Assembly (NCBI GenBank): GCA_021399435.1
Contig: JAJTUP010000073.1
Coordinates: 230,526-294,525, forward strand
DNA length: 64,000 bases
Origin: Diaporthe sp. PMI_573
Lineage: Eukaryota > Ascomycota > Sordariomycetes > Diaporthales > Diaporthaceae
Direction: 5' to 3'
Under the pieces are notes generated by a model that had not been told where the DNA came from, did no database searches, and worked only from the letters and a program-made list of their open reading frames with translations. The stretch's first letter is position 1. Each line of letters opens with the position of its first letter. A program made the translations under genes and the position numbers. This document shows, piece after piece, positions 47,421-58,499 of the stretch.

Positions 47421-50400
47421 ATGTCTGGCACTGGAACATCCATGGTAGCTGGCCCTGCCAAAGACGCTGCTCCCACTGGAACACCAGGCTTCCCGACGGT
47501 GTCATCTGAAGGCTCAAGCCCGCCACGTCCGCCTTCGCTCACCCCAAGCTCCGCCTACCAGCCAGTTGTTGCTGGTCCTTCAATTCCTCCTGATAACCAA
47601 AGGACTGGAAGGGAGCGTGGAAGGGACCGATCACCGAAGAAACCTAAGCCTAAGGGCAAAGGATCTCCCGGCGAAACCCCTTCACCTCCTGCCCAGGACC
47701 CTCCTGCTCAGCCACGACAACCTCTTTATGCTGAGCCCAACACTATGGGCCAATATCCGTTTGGTCCATTTCCCTATAGCACCATGATGCCGCCCTGGAT
47801 AGCGCCGCTCATGTTGCACAACCTCAACGTGCCAAGGTTCGATGGCACAAACATTGTCAAGTCGATATCTGCCCTGGAAGACATTTCTCGCCAGTTCTCT
47901 TATCCCGCGGACCAGATTCTTTCCTTATTAAAACAGCACTGCACCAGCTCTGATCTGGTCTATTCGATTGAGAAAGTCACTGCTGGGCTGAATACTTGGG
48001 CTTTACAGAGTCAAGAACTCTTAGCCTATTTCAAAACCAGTGATACTTCCTTTCATGCAGATCCGGGCTTGGTGATAGAAGGAATCCTCCGCCAAAATCC
48101 CTCAGATGACCTTGAAGAGTGGAAGCGGAGGATCGCCGACTACAACCAAGCTCTGATTGAAGCTGGAGAGACGCCTGATCAGGGAAGCAGGATCTTCTAC
48201 AAGACGCTCCCGTCCCGAATCAAGAAGTGGCTTCTTTCCGGACTTGCATCTGACGAGAAGGTCAAGGATATTCCCTGGACGGAATTCAAGGACAAGCTTC
48301 TATCAGTCCTCAACAGAGAATTGGAGTACTCCAGGCAGGATCATTACCTAGCTGTGAAAGGCCTTCCTGATCGTTCCCAAACAGACCTGTGGAATCAGCA
48401 GAATCAACAGCATATGGAGAAGAAACGGAGTAACGACCTGAGATACTCGAAACCTACTAGCATATATCCGGACCCTATCATTCAGCCTGCTCGTTACAGA
48501 GATCAGAACGTCGACAATTCTCTTAAACAGAGGATAGACGACCTTGCGAACGAGTTTGCCGACTTAAAGATCGAGCAGCTGAGAATGCGAGAGGAGAAGG
48601 AGATCCACAAACAGCTCAGACGTCACGCCAAAGCAACCTCCTATGACAGGCGACGAACTGAACTCGGCCTGACCGGAACGGGAGCAGTTGGGTCTGTTCA
48701 GAGACCTAGCGGCCAGGAAATCTACTCCCCAGCCCCAAGTGACGATGATGACGATGCCTATGGTGTTTCTGCTGTGCAATTCAAGAAGGATGGTTCTCCG
48801 CGTATGTGCTATGGCTGTACGGGAGATGACCACACGGCCTATAAGTGTGACAAGATTAATAAGCTTGTTACCAATGGGCTCTTCTATGCAGAAAAGTACG
48901 AGGGAACGTCAATGATCCTCGGCACCATCGCAGACGCTCGGAATGGATACTCTGAGTTTCTAGACCCCGTCAGCATTCGACTCTATCGTGATCAGAAAGG
49001 GGTAGGGTTTGAGAAGTACGCGAGGGGCCGACTGGAATTTCTATCACAGAAGGGTAGAACCGACTTGCCATGCATCCTTCGATACCGAAAGCTCGTTGAA
49101 GCAAACCCTTCATTCAGAGGCGACCCGTCCCTGGGTGAAGTCAAACTGGTCTGGAATCCTGATCTGCCTGGAAAGCCGCCGGCTATTGGATCCGTGTCGA
49201 TAACTTCAGACCCATCTCTCTGCACCATTACTATAGGTGAAGAGCAGACATGTCCGAAGGACCTGCAAACTTTTGTCAACGCTGCAAAGAAAAGACGGGT
49301 CACAAAGGAGACTTCAGATCAGGACGATGATGCGGTATACGAAGCTATCCCAGATACCCCTCATCATGAAACGCACGTCCGATTTGAAGGCGACCCAGCG
49401 AGCACGGACGGACTTCATCAACAGGAACCGGATAACTCGGGAAGCCCAGCAGCCGAAGAATCCACCAAGCCCACGGAACCCGAGGAAACTAGCGCGGGAA
49501 CGGAAAAACCAAGCCGTACCAGACCGAAAAAGCAACCGGCGGAAACCTTACCTCCTGAAGAAGCAGCGGCGCAGGCCATTCTTGGCGAAACGGTTAAGAT
49601 GCGTGCTTCTGATCTCCTAGCTCTTGGGGAGACGAATGCTGCTCTGATCAGACGCCTGCAAGCCCTGCAAGATGGAGCGAGGACCATTTCACAGATCCCT
49701 TTTGAACCTGTCCATGAGATGAGGGGACGAAGAGACCAGCACCCGAGCATCAAAGTTGTCAGCGCTCCTACGAGCAACTTACCGGGAGAAACTGCTCCAA
49801 CCCCGATGATGATCAGATATCATGTTAGCTCTCTAGCGACATCGACCTTGGATGTGATCAACCGAGGCTGTTGTGGGTCGGCTTTCCTTACCGTGCGTGT
49901 GGGAAGCGATCAATACACACCTTCGCCGGCTTTGCTTGACACCGGAGCAGAAATGAATCTCCTACCGTTAAGCTATTGTAGCCAAAACCAGCTTGCGTAT
50001 TCTCCTCTCAAGGATATGACCTCCACAGTCTACAATGGGGAAGCTCTGTCTCTGATCGGAGTAACCGAAGACTGGATTTGCATCGGACCTGATCGCATGA
50101 AGCAAGTTTTCTTTATCGTCGACGATGTGACCTGCAATGTCACACATCACATTCTTCTTGGAATGCCGTTCTTCCTTGACACCAACCTTACTTTTGAGAA
50201 GTCGAAAGGATTCTTGTTTGCCCATATCACGCTGGGCGACTCTCGAGTAAAGTTTGGCCTTGGGCGAAGAAACCAGAAGCCCTTTCAAGTGACGCCTGGT
50301 GATGGTGCACGAGTTTCAGAAAAATACATTCCTCGAACCTCGACCATCAGTGCGCATTCAGAAGCGTCTGATCAGAGACCAGTGACGATCGGCACTCCCG

Positions 50401-51702
50401 TCAAGCCTTCTTTAACCGAGCTGGGTATCGAAGAAGGGGATCAAATCCTCGGCATTCTCCGGGACGAAGATGTTCAGAAGTTGTCTGTCTCTTTTGCAAA
50501 AGACCTTCATCACGAAGTCCGTCAGCTATGTGCACTAGAAGGTGTCAACAGACCTAATCCTCAGTGTGTCTGCGGATCGCATCTAAGGACTAAGACATCT
50601 TGTGCTCGCAAATGGGTAAACTCGATCCCATCGCCGGCAAAGGTTGCCAAATCAATTGGCCGTACTTGTCAGCTCATGATCAGAACCCTATACAAGAGGG
50701 CCGGAGTCAAAGTACATCCGGTAGACGATTACCCGTCTGATGGATCAGTTCCGGAAGGAACAGTCAACTGGAAGCCGAGCCATGAAGCGAAAGTCAGGGA
50801 TGCCATGAACAAGAACCGCGGGCACAAATACGACCCCTGGATACGGCCAAAGTTCTCTGAGAATGAGAGGGGATCACGGCTTACTTCTGATCGCTTGGAA
50901 CAGATCATGAAGGACAATTGTGACGGCTTTTCGACTGAAGAAAGAAACATGTTTGCCCATCTCCTGCTCAACAGAGAAAAAGCTCTCGCCTGGGACTGGT
51001 CTCACGTCTCTCAGATCAGTACGGATGTTGCTCCACCTCAAACAATCAGAACCGTGCCGCACAAGGCCTACCAAGCGAAGACAATCGAGTTGCCTAGAGC
51101 CCTCAGAGCGACAGCTATCAAAATGCTGAGGGAAAGAGAGGCGAGCGGCGTTATCGAGGAATCACACGCGGCCTATCGAAACGGCTGGTTCTTGGTCAAG
51201 AAAAAGGACTCGGGATATCGTCTAATCAACAACATCTCTGAAGGAAACAGAGTCACGATTAGAGATGCCTTCATACCTCCAGCAGCAGACGAATTCGCAG
51301 AAGAATTTGCAATGTGCAAGATTCTTTCTCTCCTGGACTTCTTCTCGGGCTATGATCAGGTTAAGCTTGATGAGAAGAGCCGCGACATGACTACCTTCGC
51401 AACTCCGATCGGACTATTTCGGCAATGTGGCCTACCTATGGGCGCCACCAATTCTGTGGCGCAGTTCATGCGATGCATGGTACGGCTACTGTACGACTTA
51501 ATCCCCTTGATCTGCAGACCTTTTCTGGATGATGTGGCTGTCAGAGGCCCTGACACGGACTATGACAACGAGGAGATTCCTGATCTGCCCGGAGTCAGGA
51601 GATACGTGGCCGAACACATTAAAAATCTCGACGATGTTCTCTACAATGTAGAGCTGGCTGGCGCGGCTATCAATGCCCGCAAGTCAGAATGGTGCAAGCG
51701 TC
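47421..51702 (+). CDS. Ty3/gypsy Gag-Pol polyprotein, truncated in RT
   Basis: The likely start is ATG 47421 (MSGTGTSMVAGPAKD). Gag: a Pro-rich N-terminus, a capsid-like region (VPRFDGTNIVKSISALEDIS, LEEWKRRIADYNQALIEAGE) and one CCHC knuckle (CYGCTGDDHTAYKC, at about 48807). Pol: an aspartic protease with LLDTGAEMNLLP near 49936 and LGMPFFLD later. The reverse transcriptase has YRLINNISEGNRV, LLDFFSGYDQVKLDEKS, GLPMGATNSVAQFMR and RPFLDDVAV (FLDD instead of YxDD). Gag and Pol are in one frame. After NARKSEWCK the RT thumb, RNase H and integrase are missing, so this copy cannot move by itself. The ORF is otherwise free of stops, so truncation is recent relative to decay. Confidence 0.88.
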
Positions 51703-53326
51703 AGACAGACTGTTACAGAGCTTCTCAAGACAGCGCGGGGAAGAATTCACGTCACTTTTGATGGCTGGACATGTCGCAATCGTTTATCTTTGCTAGGAAT
51801 TAATGTCTTCTTCATTGACGTAGATTGGAATCATCGCAAGTTGCTTCTTGGGTTGCCTCCAGTCCAAGGAAAACATACTGGAGACAATTTTGCGGACGAG
51901 GTGGCAAGCGTGCTTGCAGACTTTGGGATTGACTCTTCTCGATTAGGCTACTTCGTCCTCGACAACGCCTACAATAACGATACAGCAGTAGCGGCCCTTG
52001 CTGATGAATTCGACTTTGACCCAGAAGACCGCCGCCTTCGCTGCCTTGGCCATATCCTCAACCTGGTGGTGAAGCAGTTGATCTTTGGCGCTACTGCCAA
52101 TGCGATGGAGACTGAAGATGACTCTGACTTTGATTTCAACAATGTCAGCGATGAGTTGAAGCGGTGGAGGAGGAAAGGACCCATTGGACGGCTTCACAAT
52201 TTCGTCGGCGCTATCAACAACTCCCCGCAGCTCGTTCAACTGCTCCTTGAATGGCAGAAGGAAGACATCGCCTCTGGCAAACTCAGCCCCATCGACAAAA
52301 CAACTGGAAAGATTAGGAAGCCCCTTATGCCTGTGGCCGATAACGAGACTCGCTGGAACTCGAGGTACAGGATGATGCAACGAGCGAAGGTTCTTCGTTC
52401 TTACTATTCTCGATTGGTAATATATATCCAAGAACGATGGGAGCACGAGAAGCAGCTGAAGAAGGGCATGAAAAAGCCCACGATTCTTGACGATAAGTTG
52501 GAAGACAACGACTGGGATATTATCGAGGCGTTTCTAAAGGTTCTCGGTGCCTTTGACGCTATCTCGACCCGCCTACAGGGCAATGGCGAGCCTGAATACT
52601 TTCAGTCCTTCGAGTTCCTCCTTAACCATCTCGAGAAGCTGAAGATGAATACTGACCTGGTCGATGGGCTTGACTCCAAGTCAGTCACTATGGTACAGAG
52701 CCACATTAATTTGGCTTGGGAAAAGCTTGACAGCTATTACCAGAAGCTGTGCCCGCCTGCGTACGCCTCTGCTATTGTTCTACACCCGTTATGGCTGGAC
52801 GGTGCTGGCGAAGTATTTCAAAGGCAATCCTAATGCGAAGGAGTGGCTTTCAGAATATAAGCATTCCGTGACGAAGTTGTGGGAGAAAGACTATCAGAAT
52901 ATGCCCTTGAAGTCCGCCGACGCTGCCTCTTCATCGTCGACATCTACTTCCCAGAAGGGACGCAGTGAATTCGAAACCTTCCTTGATTCAGCAATGGAAG
53001 ACGATGAGGATGAGATGGTGGCCATTGATGCCGGCACGGTTCCCTTCCTTGACGAGTACGAGAGGTATTGTAGGACTTGGAAGCGTGCGGATCCCCAGCT
53101 CTATCGAGAGAACCCGTATCTTTGGTGGAAGGCACACGAGAAGGAATACCCAAGGCTTTCTCGTATGGCCAGCGACGTCTTGTCGATCCCAGCGATGTCT
53201 ACGCAAACAGAGCGAGAATTCAGCTCTTGTGGGCGTATGGTGGGCGTATTAAGGACTAGGTTGGACCGTTGGAGCATTGGGATGTCGCAGTGTGTTCGTT
53301 CATGGAAGAAAGAGGGTATTATATAG
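51703..53326 (+). pseudogene. hAT transposase joined to the Ty3 pol, one frameshift
   Basis: It begins in the catalytic core (RIHVTFDGWTCRNRLSLLGI, GKHTGDNFADEV, CLGHILNLVVKQLIFG). It continues through DNETRWNSRYRMMQRAKVLR and ASAIVLHP. Near 52787 it must shift frame to reach YGWTVLAKYFKGNPNAKEWL and the dimerisation domain (NPYLWWKAHEKEYPRLSRMA, SDVLSIPAMSTQTEREFSSC, stop at 53326). The N-terminal zinc-finger/DNA-binding part is absent, replaced by Ty3 sequence. Apart from the shift the frame is open, suggesting a fairly young element. Confidence 0.85.
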
Positions 53327-53439
53327 TTTGGCAGCCCGGATAAGACTCTCCAACTCTCCCACAGTCTCTGGGGTTCACTGCCACGGTGTGGACGCAAACT
53401 GTCAGAAACTGGTTGTTTCCATCCCTGATGTTGTGGATG

Positions 53440-53575
53440 GATTGCCAACTCATCCAACTCCAACCAATCCTGGGTTCAGGTTGGTTGGATCCAACCAATC
53501 CTGGCTGTGAAAGTGTCCAATCGATCCAATCGAAGGGTTGGGTTGGTTGGGTTGGTTGGAAGGACACTCTGTGTT
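53440..53575. repeat. GGTTGG-type hAT subterminal repeats
   Basis: Clusters of CCAACC/GGTTGG in both orientations (CCAATCCTGGGTTCAGGTTGG near 53466, GGTTGGGTTGGTTGG near 53544), starting about 115 bp after the stop of the hAT ORF. This is the expected position of that element's subterminal motifs. Confidence 0.6.
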
Positions 53576-53897
53576 CGTCCTTGAAGAGGCCGAGTGTTCA
53601 GTGCTTCTCGGGGAAGCCGCAGTGTTCGATGTCGTTTGCGTATTTAGACTGGATCCTGAGATGTTGGTGCTTGCTCTTCTGGAAGGGCCGATTTCTGCAG
53701 CTCGCAAAGGCCATCACCAACAGCAAAAACTGACCTCGGAGTCTGAACCAATCAATCTGCCTGGCGCTTGTCGTAGAAATACGTCCCCTGGCTTGGAAAT
53801 CCGTCGATCCTACCAGATCGACGGAGTATTTTCCTACATTGGAGTAGTCGAAGTGACATGATTTTCTGTTCTTCTACAGCCGGACCTTCTGGCAGAA

Positions 53898-55469
53898 ATG
53901 CATTGCACTTTGCTACCTTGCCTGAGACCTACGTTCTCTGATAGTACGTCCTTCCATTGTACGTTTACATGGTCTGCTTCTGTTATGCCACGGAGGTCTC
54001 TTGATATCGGGAAACTCCATAATGTCATTCGCTTTATCAGAGCTTCACCTCAACGAAGCGAAGCATTCAAGCGGATTGCTCACGAGGTAGAAGAAGAAGA
54101 GTTCTACCTTCATGACGAATCAACTGCGGAACTTGAGGTTATCCAGAACAACGAGACGCGCTGGAACTCGACGTATCTGATGATTGAACGCGCCTTCAAG
54201 AAGCAGGATGATATCGACAACTTCATCCGGCAACTGGAACGTGATCCTGATCGCTCGAAGCACGTCCCTACTCAAGACCACTTGTCCATTGACGATTGGC
54301 GCCTGCTCGGCGAGATCAAAGAGATCCTTGAGCCTATATACCGTCTCACGATGCGTTGTCAAGGCTGTGGCAAAGGGGATGGCAACGGGCGCCTTTGGGA
54401 GGTTATGACTGGTATCGAGTATCTGCTAGAGCATCTCGAGGACTGGAAGTTACTCTATAACGATGATATAGAGATAACGGCGCCAATTTTGCAACAGCAA
54501 GTCTCTGCCCGCCAGCAAGCAGCAGGGGCACAATCTGAGGCAGCAGACGTCGACCCTACTTGGCCAATAACACCGCCTACTCCAATATCTCGCCCGGGTC
54601 GAGCTCGCCAACGGCCGGCCAAACTTGACGAATTTGAGGTCGAATATACACCACAAGCTCGCCGGCCCAGAGCTTTACCACAAGAAGAAGATGATGGATT
54701 CGATGAAGACGCGCTACCGCAGCATAGTCGGGTCGAATTGGCTGAATTCGAGAGACCTACGGCGAGATCTGTAAGTGATACCCTTGCGTTAAGCGGTGAC
54801 TACCGCGCCTATGTCCGGACGTCAATCAACAACGCATGGGTCAAGGCAAATGAGTATTATGATAAGCCTGGAGAGTCACCGTTATTTTCTGCTGCTGCTA
54901 TTTTACATCCAACATCGAATTTGACTTGGCTCGAGGCGAATTGGGCAGCACCGGAGCAGTTGCAGTGGTTGCAAGGTGCCAAACAAGGGCTCCAATCCTA
55001 CTTCGATAAATGGTATCCTGCATCAGCCTCGTCAGCTTCGCCGTCGCCAATTCAACCTCAACAGCCCCGGACGCAAAAGGAACCGGATCGATTCCTTCAA
55101 TTCGTCAAAAGCAGGTCAAAGCAACAGCGGGTCAATATCGGCGGCGAGCTTGACAGGTATTTTCGGCTCGGCCAACAGGACGTTGAGGATCCTATTCAAT
55201 GGTGGCGTGACCGGCAGAACCTGTTTCCGCGATTGAGTCAACTTGCTTTAGATATCTTTGCTATTCCAGCGATGGCGGCAGACTGCGAGCGTGCCTTTAG
55301 TCAAGCGAAGCTCGTGATGACGTCACAGAGGCTATCAATGAGGCCGACGACACTCGAGGCAGTCCAATGCTTGAAGAACTGGCTTCGACGCTCTTGTATA
55401 ACTTTGGGCTGTTACTTTAGTGTTCAAGGTAGCAAAGAGGACGAAGGACGGGCGTCAGTACCGATATGA
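53898..55469 (+). pseudogene. Second hAT transposase, 5'-truncated
   Basis: An open frame of 523 codons, of which about the last 470 are hAT-like: IRFIRASPQRSEAFKRIAHE, VIQNNETRWNSTYLMIERAF, then a long acidic/Pro-rich insertion (about 54530-54760). It goes on to LFSAAAILHPTSNLTWLEAN, WWRDRQNLFPRLSQLALDIF and AIPAMAADCERAFSQAKLVM, ending at a stop at 55469. The catalytic first part (FDGW region) is absent. It is in the same orientation as the preceding hAT but a different subfamily (AAAILHP and IFAIPAMAADCER variants). Confidence 0.85.
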
Positions 55470-55574
55470 GCCCCATATAGCCACATAAGGTACCGTCAGG
55501 CACCAGCAACGGCCTCTGAGAAGGAGATCGCTGCTAGCAATTTTGCTTGCCAAGCCCTGGACCCCTGTTCAGCT

Positions 55575-55675
55575 TGCAATTCATTCAATCCAATCCAATT
55601 CAAGCCAATTCAGGGCTTTACTGCTCAAGGCAATCCAAGTTGAAGGGTCGACTTGGATTGAATTGAATTGTGTGC
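55575..55675. repeat. CAATTC/AATCCAA hAT subterminal repeats
   Basis: AATCCAATCCAATTCAAGCC, CAATTCAGG, GGCAATCCAAG and, inverted, TTGGATTGAATTGAATTG lie about 110-205 bp after the hAT stop. This mirrors the arrays behind the other hAT relics but with a different motif. Confidence 0.55.
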
Positions 55676-55689
55676 AGCGCTGGCGCACT

Positions 55690-56528
55690 GATCCGGCTCC
55701 GGGACGCGCCATGTGGCCCTAGAACCAGATCTTGGTGTAGTCTTATCTCAATGTGCCTGGAACCAGGGTCTCGTGCTCGGAGATATTATTTGCTCCAGAT
55801 TTCAGTACTGCGTAGGCGCTTTGGGCAATTACATAGCAGGTACATCGCGTGTGATAGGATCGGGCCGTGCTCCTGTCGAGACGCGTTGGGACGCGTCGGC
55901 GGCGTACTCGTTCTCGCGCATGCGGCCGGATGGCATGACAGCTCTGCCTACAGAAGCGTCATTGGGGTGCTCGTTCTCGCGCTCGAGGAGCCGGATGGAC
56001 AATGGAGGGCCCAGTTACCAGGGTGGCTAGCTTGAATGATTGGCAACGGAGAGCGCGATGGGCGAATACTGGTTTCGACTATTACTTCCCATATCGCCCC
56101 GTATCGCGGGCTGCAGGCCATCCCGGCGAAGGAGTTGGTGCTGTACCTGTCACGAAGTGGACAAAGAGTGCCCCGCCACCAAGCCTCCACCGCTGCTGTT
56201 CATCTAGGCAGTGCTAGCAGCGCAATGGGTGGCGGTGAGTGCGCGCATCTCCTTGCAATGGCTGGCGGTTTGCGAATGACACCGAAGTACCCGTGGCGTA
56301 TACGTCATTGGGCCAAACGAAGTTGGCCGAGCAGTGGGTGTATCACCGAAAAGAAATGATCAACACCAGCCTAGTTTGTCTCCATTTGCTGCCCAACCTA
56401 AACGACTCCAGCCCGACTCCGCGATTCAGTTCCTTACAGTATTCAAGTCATCTTCCGCCTCCAAAGTTCACATTTGCCCCCCACTGCCAGATCTGACGTA
56501 CCCGGAAAGCTGAGGATGAAAGCAGCGT
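55690..56528. other. Region without recognisable genes
   Basis: GC-rich, with short unrecognised frames. It probably contains the 3' flank of the membrane-protein gene. Confidence 0.4.
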
Positions 56529-57866
56529 TCAGCAAAGGTAGCTTGGGGTTGTTGCCGAGGGTGGCGATTCGCCAGGAAACACCACATCCAGATATCTCTT
56601 TAGATATGCACGAGAAGTTGGGCCTTTTATGACACCAGCAGCCTCTTCTAGAGCGCTATTTGCTGGAACCGACGACTTCCCCTCCGTCTTCTCGTTCATT
56701 GAAGTGTCAGGAATTTGCTGCTGCCATCTCGTGGCCTCTGTAAGTAGAGGGGAGCTCTCTAGTTCCGCGTGGAAGGATCTTCGGCGATCGTTGTCTGGCA
56801 TAAACACATCCCACCACGCCCAGCGATCGACCTTCTCGGATACCGGAAGCATAGATATGAAAACGAGAGCTGCTCGCCGGCCAGAGAAACGCAGAGGCTC
56901 CATTACTTGAACAGATGCAGGCTGCTTCTCGAGGAGGTGCTCCAAGCCAACAACGGCATGCAATCCCTTCTTGAGCAACAACATCAAGAAATAGAAAGCA
57001 AGCCACAGCAAACTCGACCATCTCTCATCTCCTTCAGCATTGGTGATGGCCGCAAGCAGGGCAGCTTGTGTTGCGAGAACCACGGCTAGGGCTCGGCAGC
57101 ACCATTTGAGAGCCAATGCTCGAGTTGTGCGGACCGGGATGTTTGATAAAGCATGGAGTTGGCTGGAGTATCCGCAGACAACTGAGATCTTGGATGAATT
57201 CCAGCTGTCTGCGATTACATGGACATCCAGCGCAGCTCCATTCCGGGCAGTAAGCGCTCGATCGGATTGTACGGCTGCCTGGTTCCCGAAGATAGGATCG
57301 TTAAGCAATCTCAGCCCAAATATAAGGACTTGAGAGAAACCGACGCAGATGAGTAGGGCAGCTCCCAGTATCATGCCTCTGCGTACGACAAGGGCAGCCG
57401 TGCCGATGGCAAAGGCCATCTCCAAAATAAACAACGAGACCGCCGCCCACCACTTGGCACCACTCAATCTAGGACGGTCCGGGTGGGATGGGGTAATGAA
57501 GCTGACGTAGACGATTGTCTCGCGGCGCGGGTTGGCGGTCTTGGGGTTGGCGGCCAACGGGTCGTGACGACGAACGATACCTGCGGTCTCCAGAATCGCC
57601 GCATTCGCAAGGTCGAAAACATTACCGTGACGAATGCTCGTCACAGCGAGAGGGCGAGGGTCGTGGCTTTGTCCAAAAAGTTCGAGGTAGTCGACGTTCC
57701 AGAGACGCCGAAAGTCTCGAATGCAGCCAGTCAAGCATGACGACACGGAGTGGCGTGTCATTACGGCTGAGACCAGTTCTTCCTGTGTGCGCAAGTTCTC
57801 TGCAAACAGGGGAATGGGGGCATATGGGGCAATAGAGCGGAGAGTGTCGACGACCCCACCAGCCAT
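56529..57866 (-). CDS. Multi-span membrane protein of the HET-ANK module (right, intact copy)
   Basis: A 445-residue ORF from ATG 57866 (MAGGVVDTLRSIAPYAP). The N-terminal 130 residues are soluble (LFAENLRTQEELVSAVMTRH, CLTGCIRDFRRLWNVDYLEL, NVFDLANAAILETAGIVRRH). Four hydrophobic segments lie at about 139-161 (WWAAVSLFILEMAFAIG), 164-186, 257-275 and 284-304. A cytosol-like tail is rich in Glu/Ser/Pro. No signal peptide. I recognise no named family. The divergent gene is a HET-ANK protein, and the pair is duplicated at 34.9-39.3 kb, so a functional link (membrane partner or shared regulation) is suggested but not shown. No introns are needed. Confidence 0.7.
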   Translation of the reverse strand: MAGGVVDTLRSIAPYAPIPLFAENLRTQEELVSAVMTRHSVSSCLTGCIRDFRRLWNVDYLELFGQSHDPRPLAVTSIRHGNVFDLANAAILETAGIVRRHDPLAANPKTANPRRETIVYVSFITPSHPDRPRLSGAKWWAAVSLFILEMAFAIGTAALVVRRGMILGAALLICVGFSQVLIFGLRLLNDPIFGNQAAVQSDRALTARNGAALDVHVIADSWNSSKISVVCGYSSQLHALSNIPVRTTRALALKWCCRALAVVLATQAALLAAITNAEGDERWSSLLWLAFYFLMLLLKKGLHAVVGLEHLLEKQPASVQVMEPLRFSGRRAALVFISMLPVSEKVDRWAWWDVFMPDNDRRRSFHAELESSPLLTEATRWQQQIPDTSMNEKTEGKSSVPANSALEEAAGVIKGPTSRAYLKRYLDVVFPGESPPSATTPSYLC

Positions 57867-58499
57867 AGTTCTTAATAAGACGATGGAAACAGCGGGTTAC
57901 TATAAGAGACTCGCTGAACAAGCGTAGAGGAAAGAAAGAAACGTCCGTGTGCTCCAATAGTTGTGCCACGAGATTGAGATGAATCTCAAAAGAAAAAAAG
58001 AAAAAGCCGGGATCTTCTGGTGTCGGGTGGACATGGGACTTCTCTTTATCTCTGGGGCGATCGCTGTGTTCATCAGAAATGCGGGGCAAGCTGTGCCAAT
58101 TGTAGGCACCTCAAGATTGTGTTATTGCGTCTTCCCACGGATGGGCACAGAATAGCGGTGTGGCAGTGCGGCGCCCGACTCTTACAACACCCGCTGTTGC
58201 GGGCAAAGACCACCCTGCCATGCATGAAGCCTCGTTCTCTCTTGCGGAAGTTCAGTGATTTGTAGCATTGTCCAGTTCTATGAATTGCCGGGCTGACTCT
58301 TAACGCTCCCAGAAGTGGAAAAACCAGTGGTGGCTTAGGCCTGTAAGCCTAACTTGATGCCCGACGGGAACATGCAGGCGGGGTACATCTGCAAGCCGCC
58401 TAACTATTGAGAACTCTGCAACTCTCGGTTTTTCCCAATCCGCCGATTGCCTAACCAGAGTGCTTTCTGCAACTCGTGGGGCGTCTTGCAACTTGTGCC
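57867..58499. promoter_or_regulatory. Shared divergent promoter region of the right module
   Basis: A 633-bp spacer between two start codons facing away from each other. It contains a purine-rich tract (about 57927-58005) also present, diverged, in the left module, and the shared GGTGTGGCAGTGC / GGCGCCCGACTCTT motif near 58160-58190. No core promoter element could be assigned. Confidence 0.5.

Larger units (their letters stand above)
46324..51702 (+). mobile_element. Ty3/gypsy retrotransposon, 3'-truncated
   Basis: The 5' LTR appears to start with TGTTACGGGG at 46324 and contains a TATA-like TACTATAAGTA near 46379. Its 3' limit (perhaps near 46495) and the primer-binding site cannot be fixed, because the other LTR is absent. 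A leader of some 900 bp precedes the gag-pol ORF. The element ends abruptly inside the RT domain at about 51702, where hAT transposase sequence takes over. Confidence 0.75.

Noticed and set aside
57622..58089. 155-residue minus-strand ORF upstream of the membrane-protein start
   Set aside because: It overlaps the true N-terminus in another frame and owes its Phe run to the purine tract.
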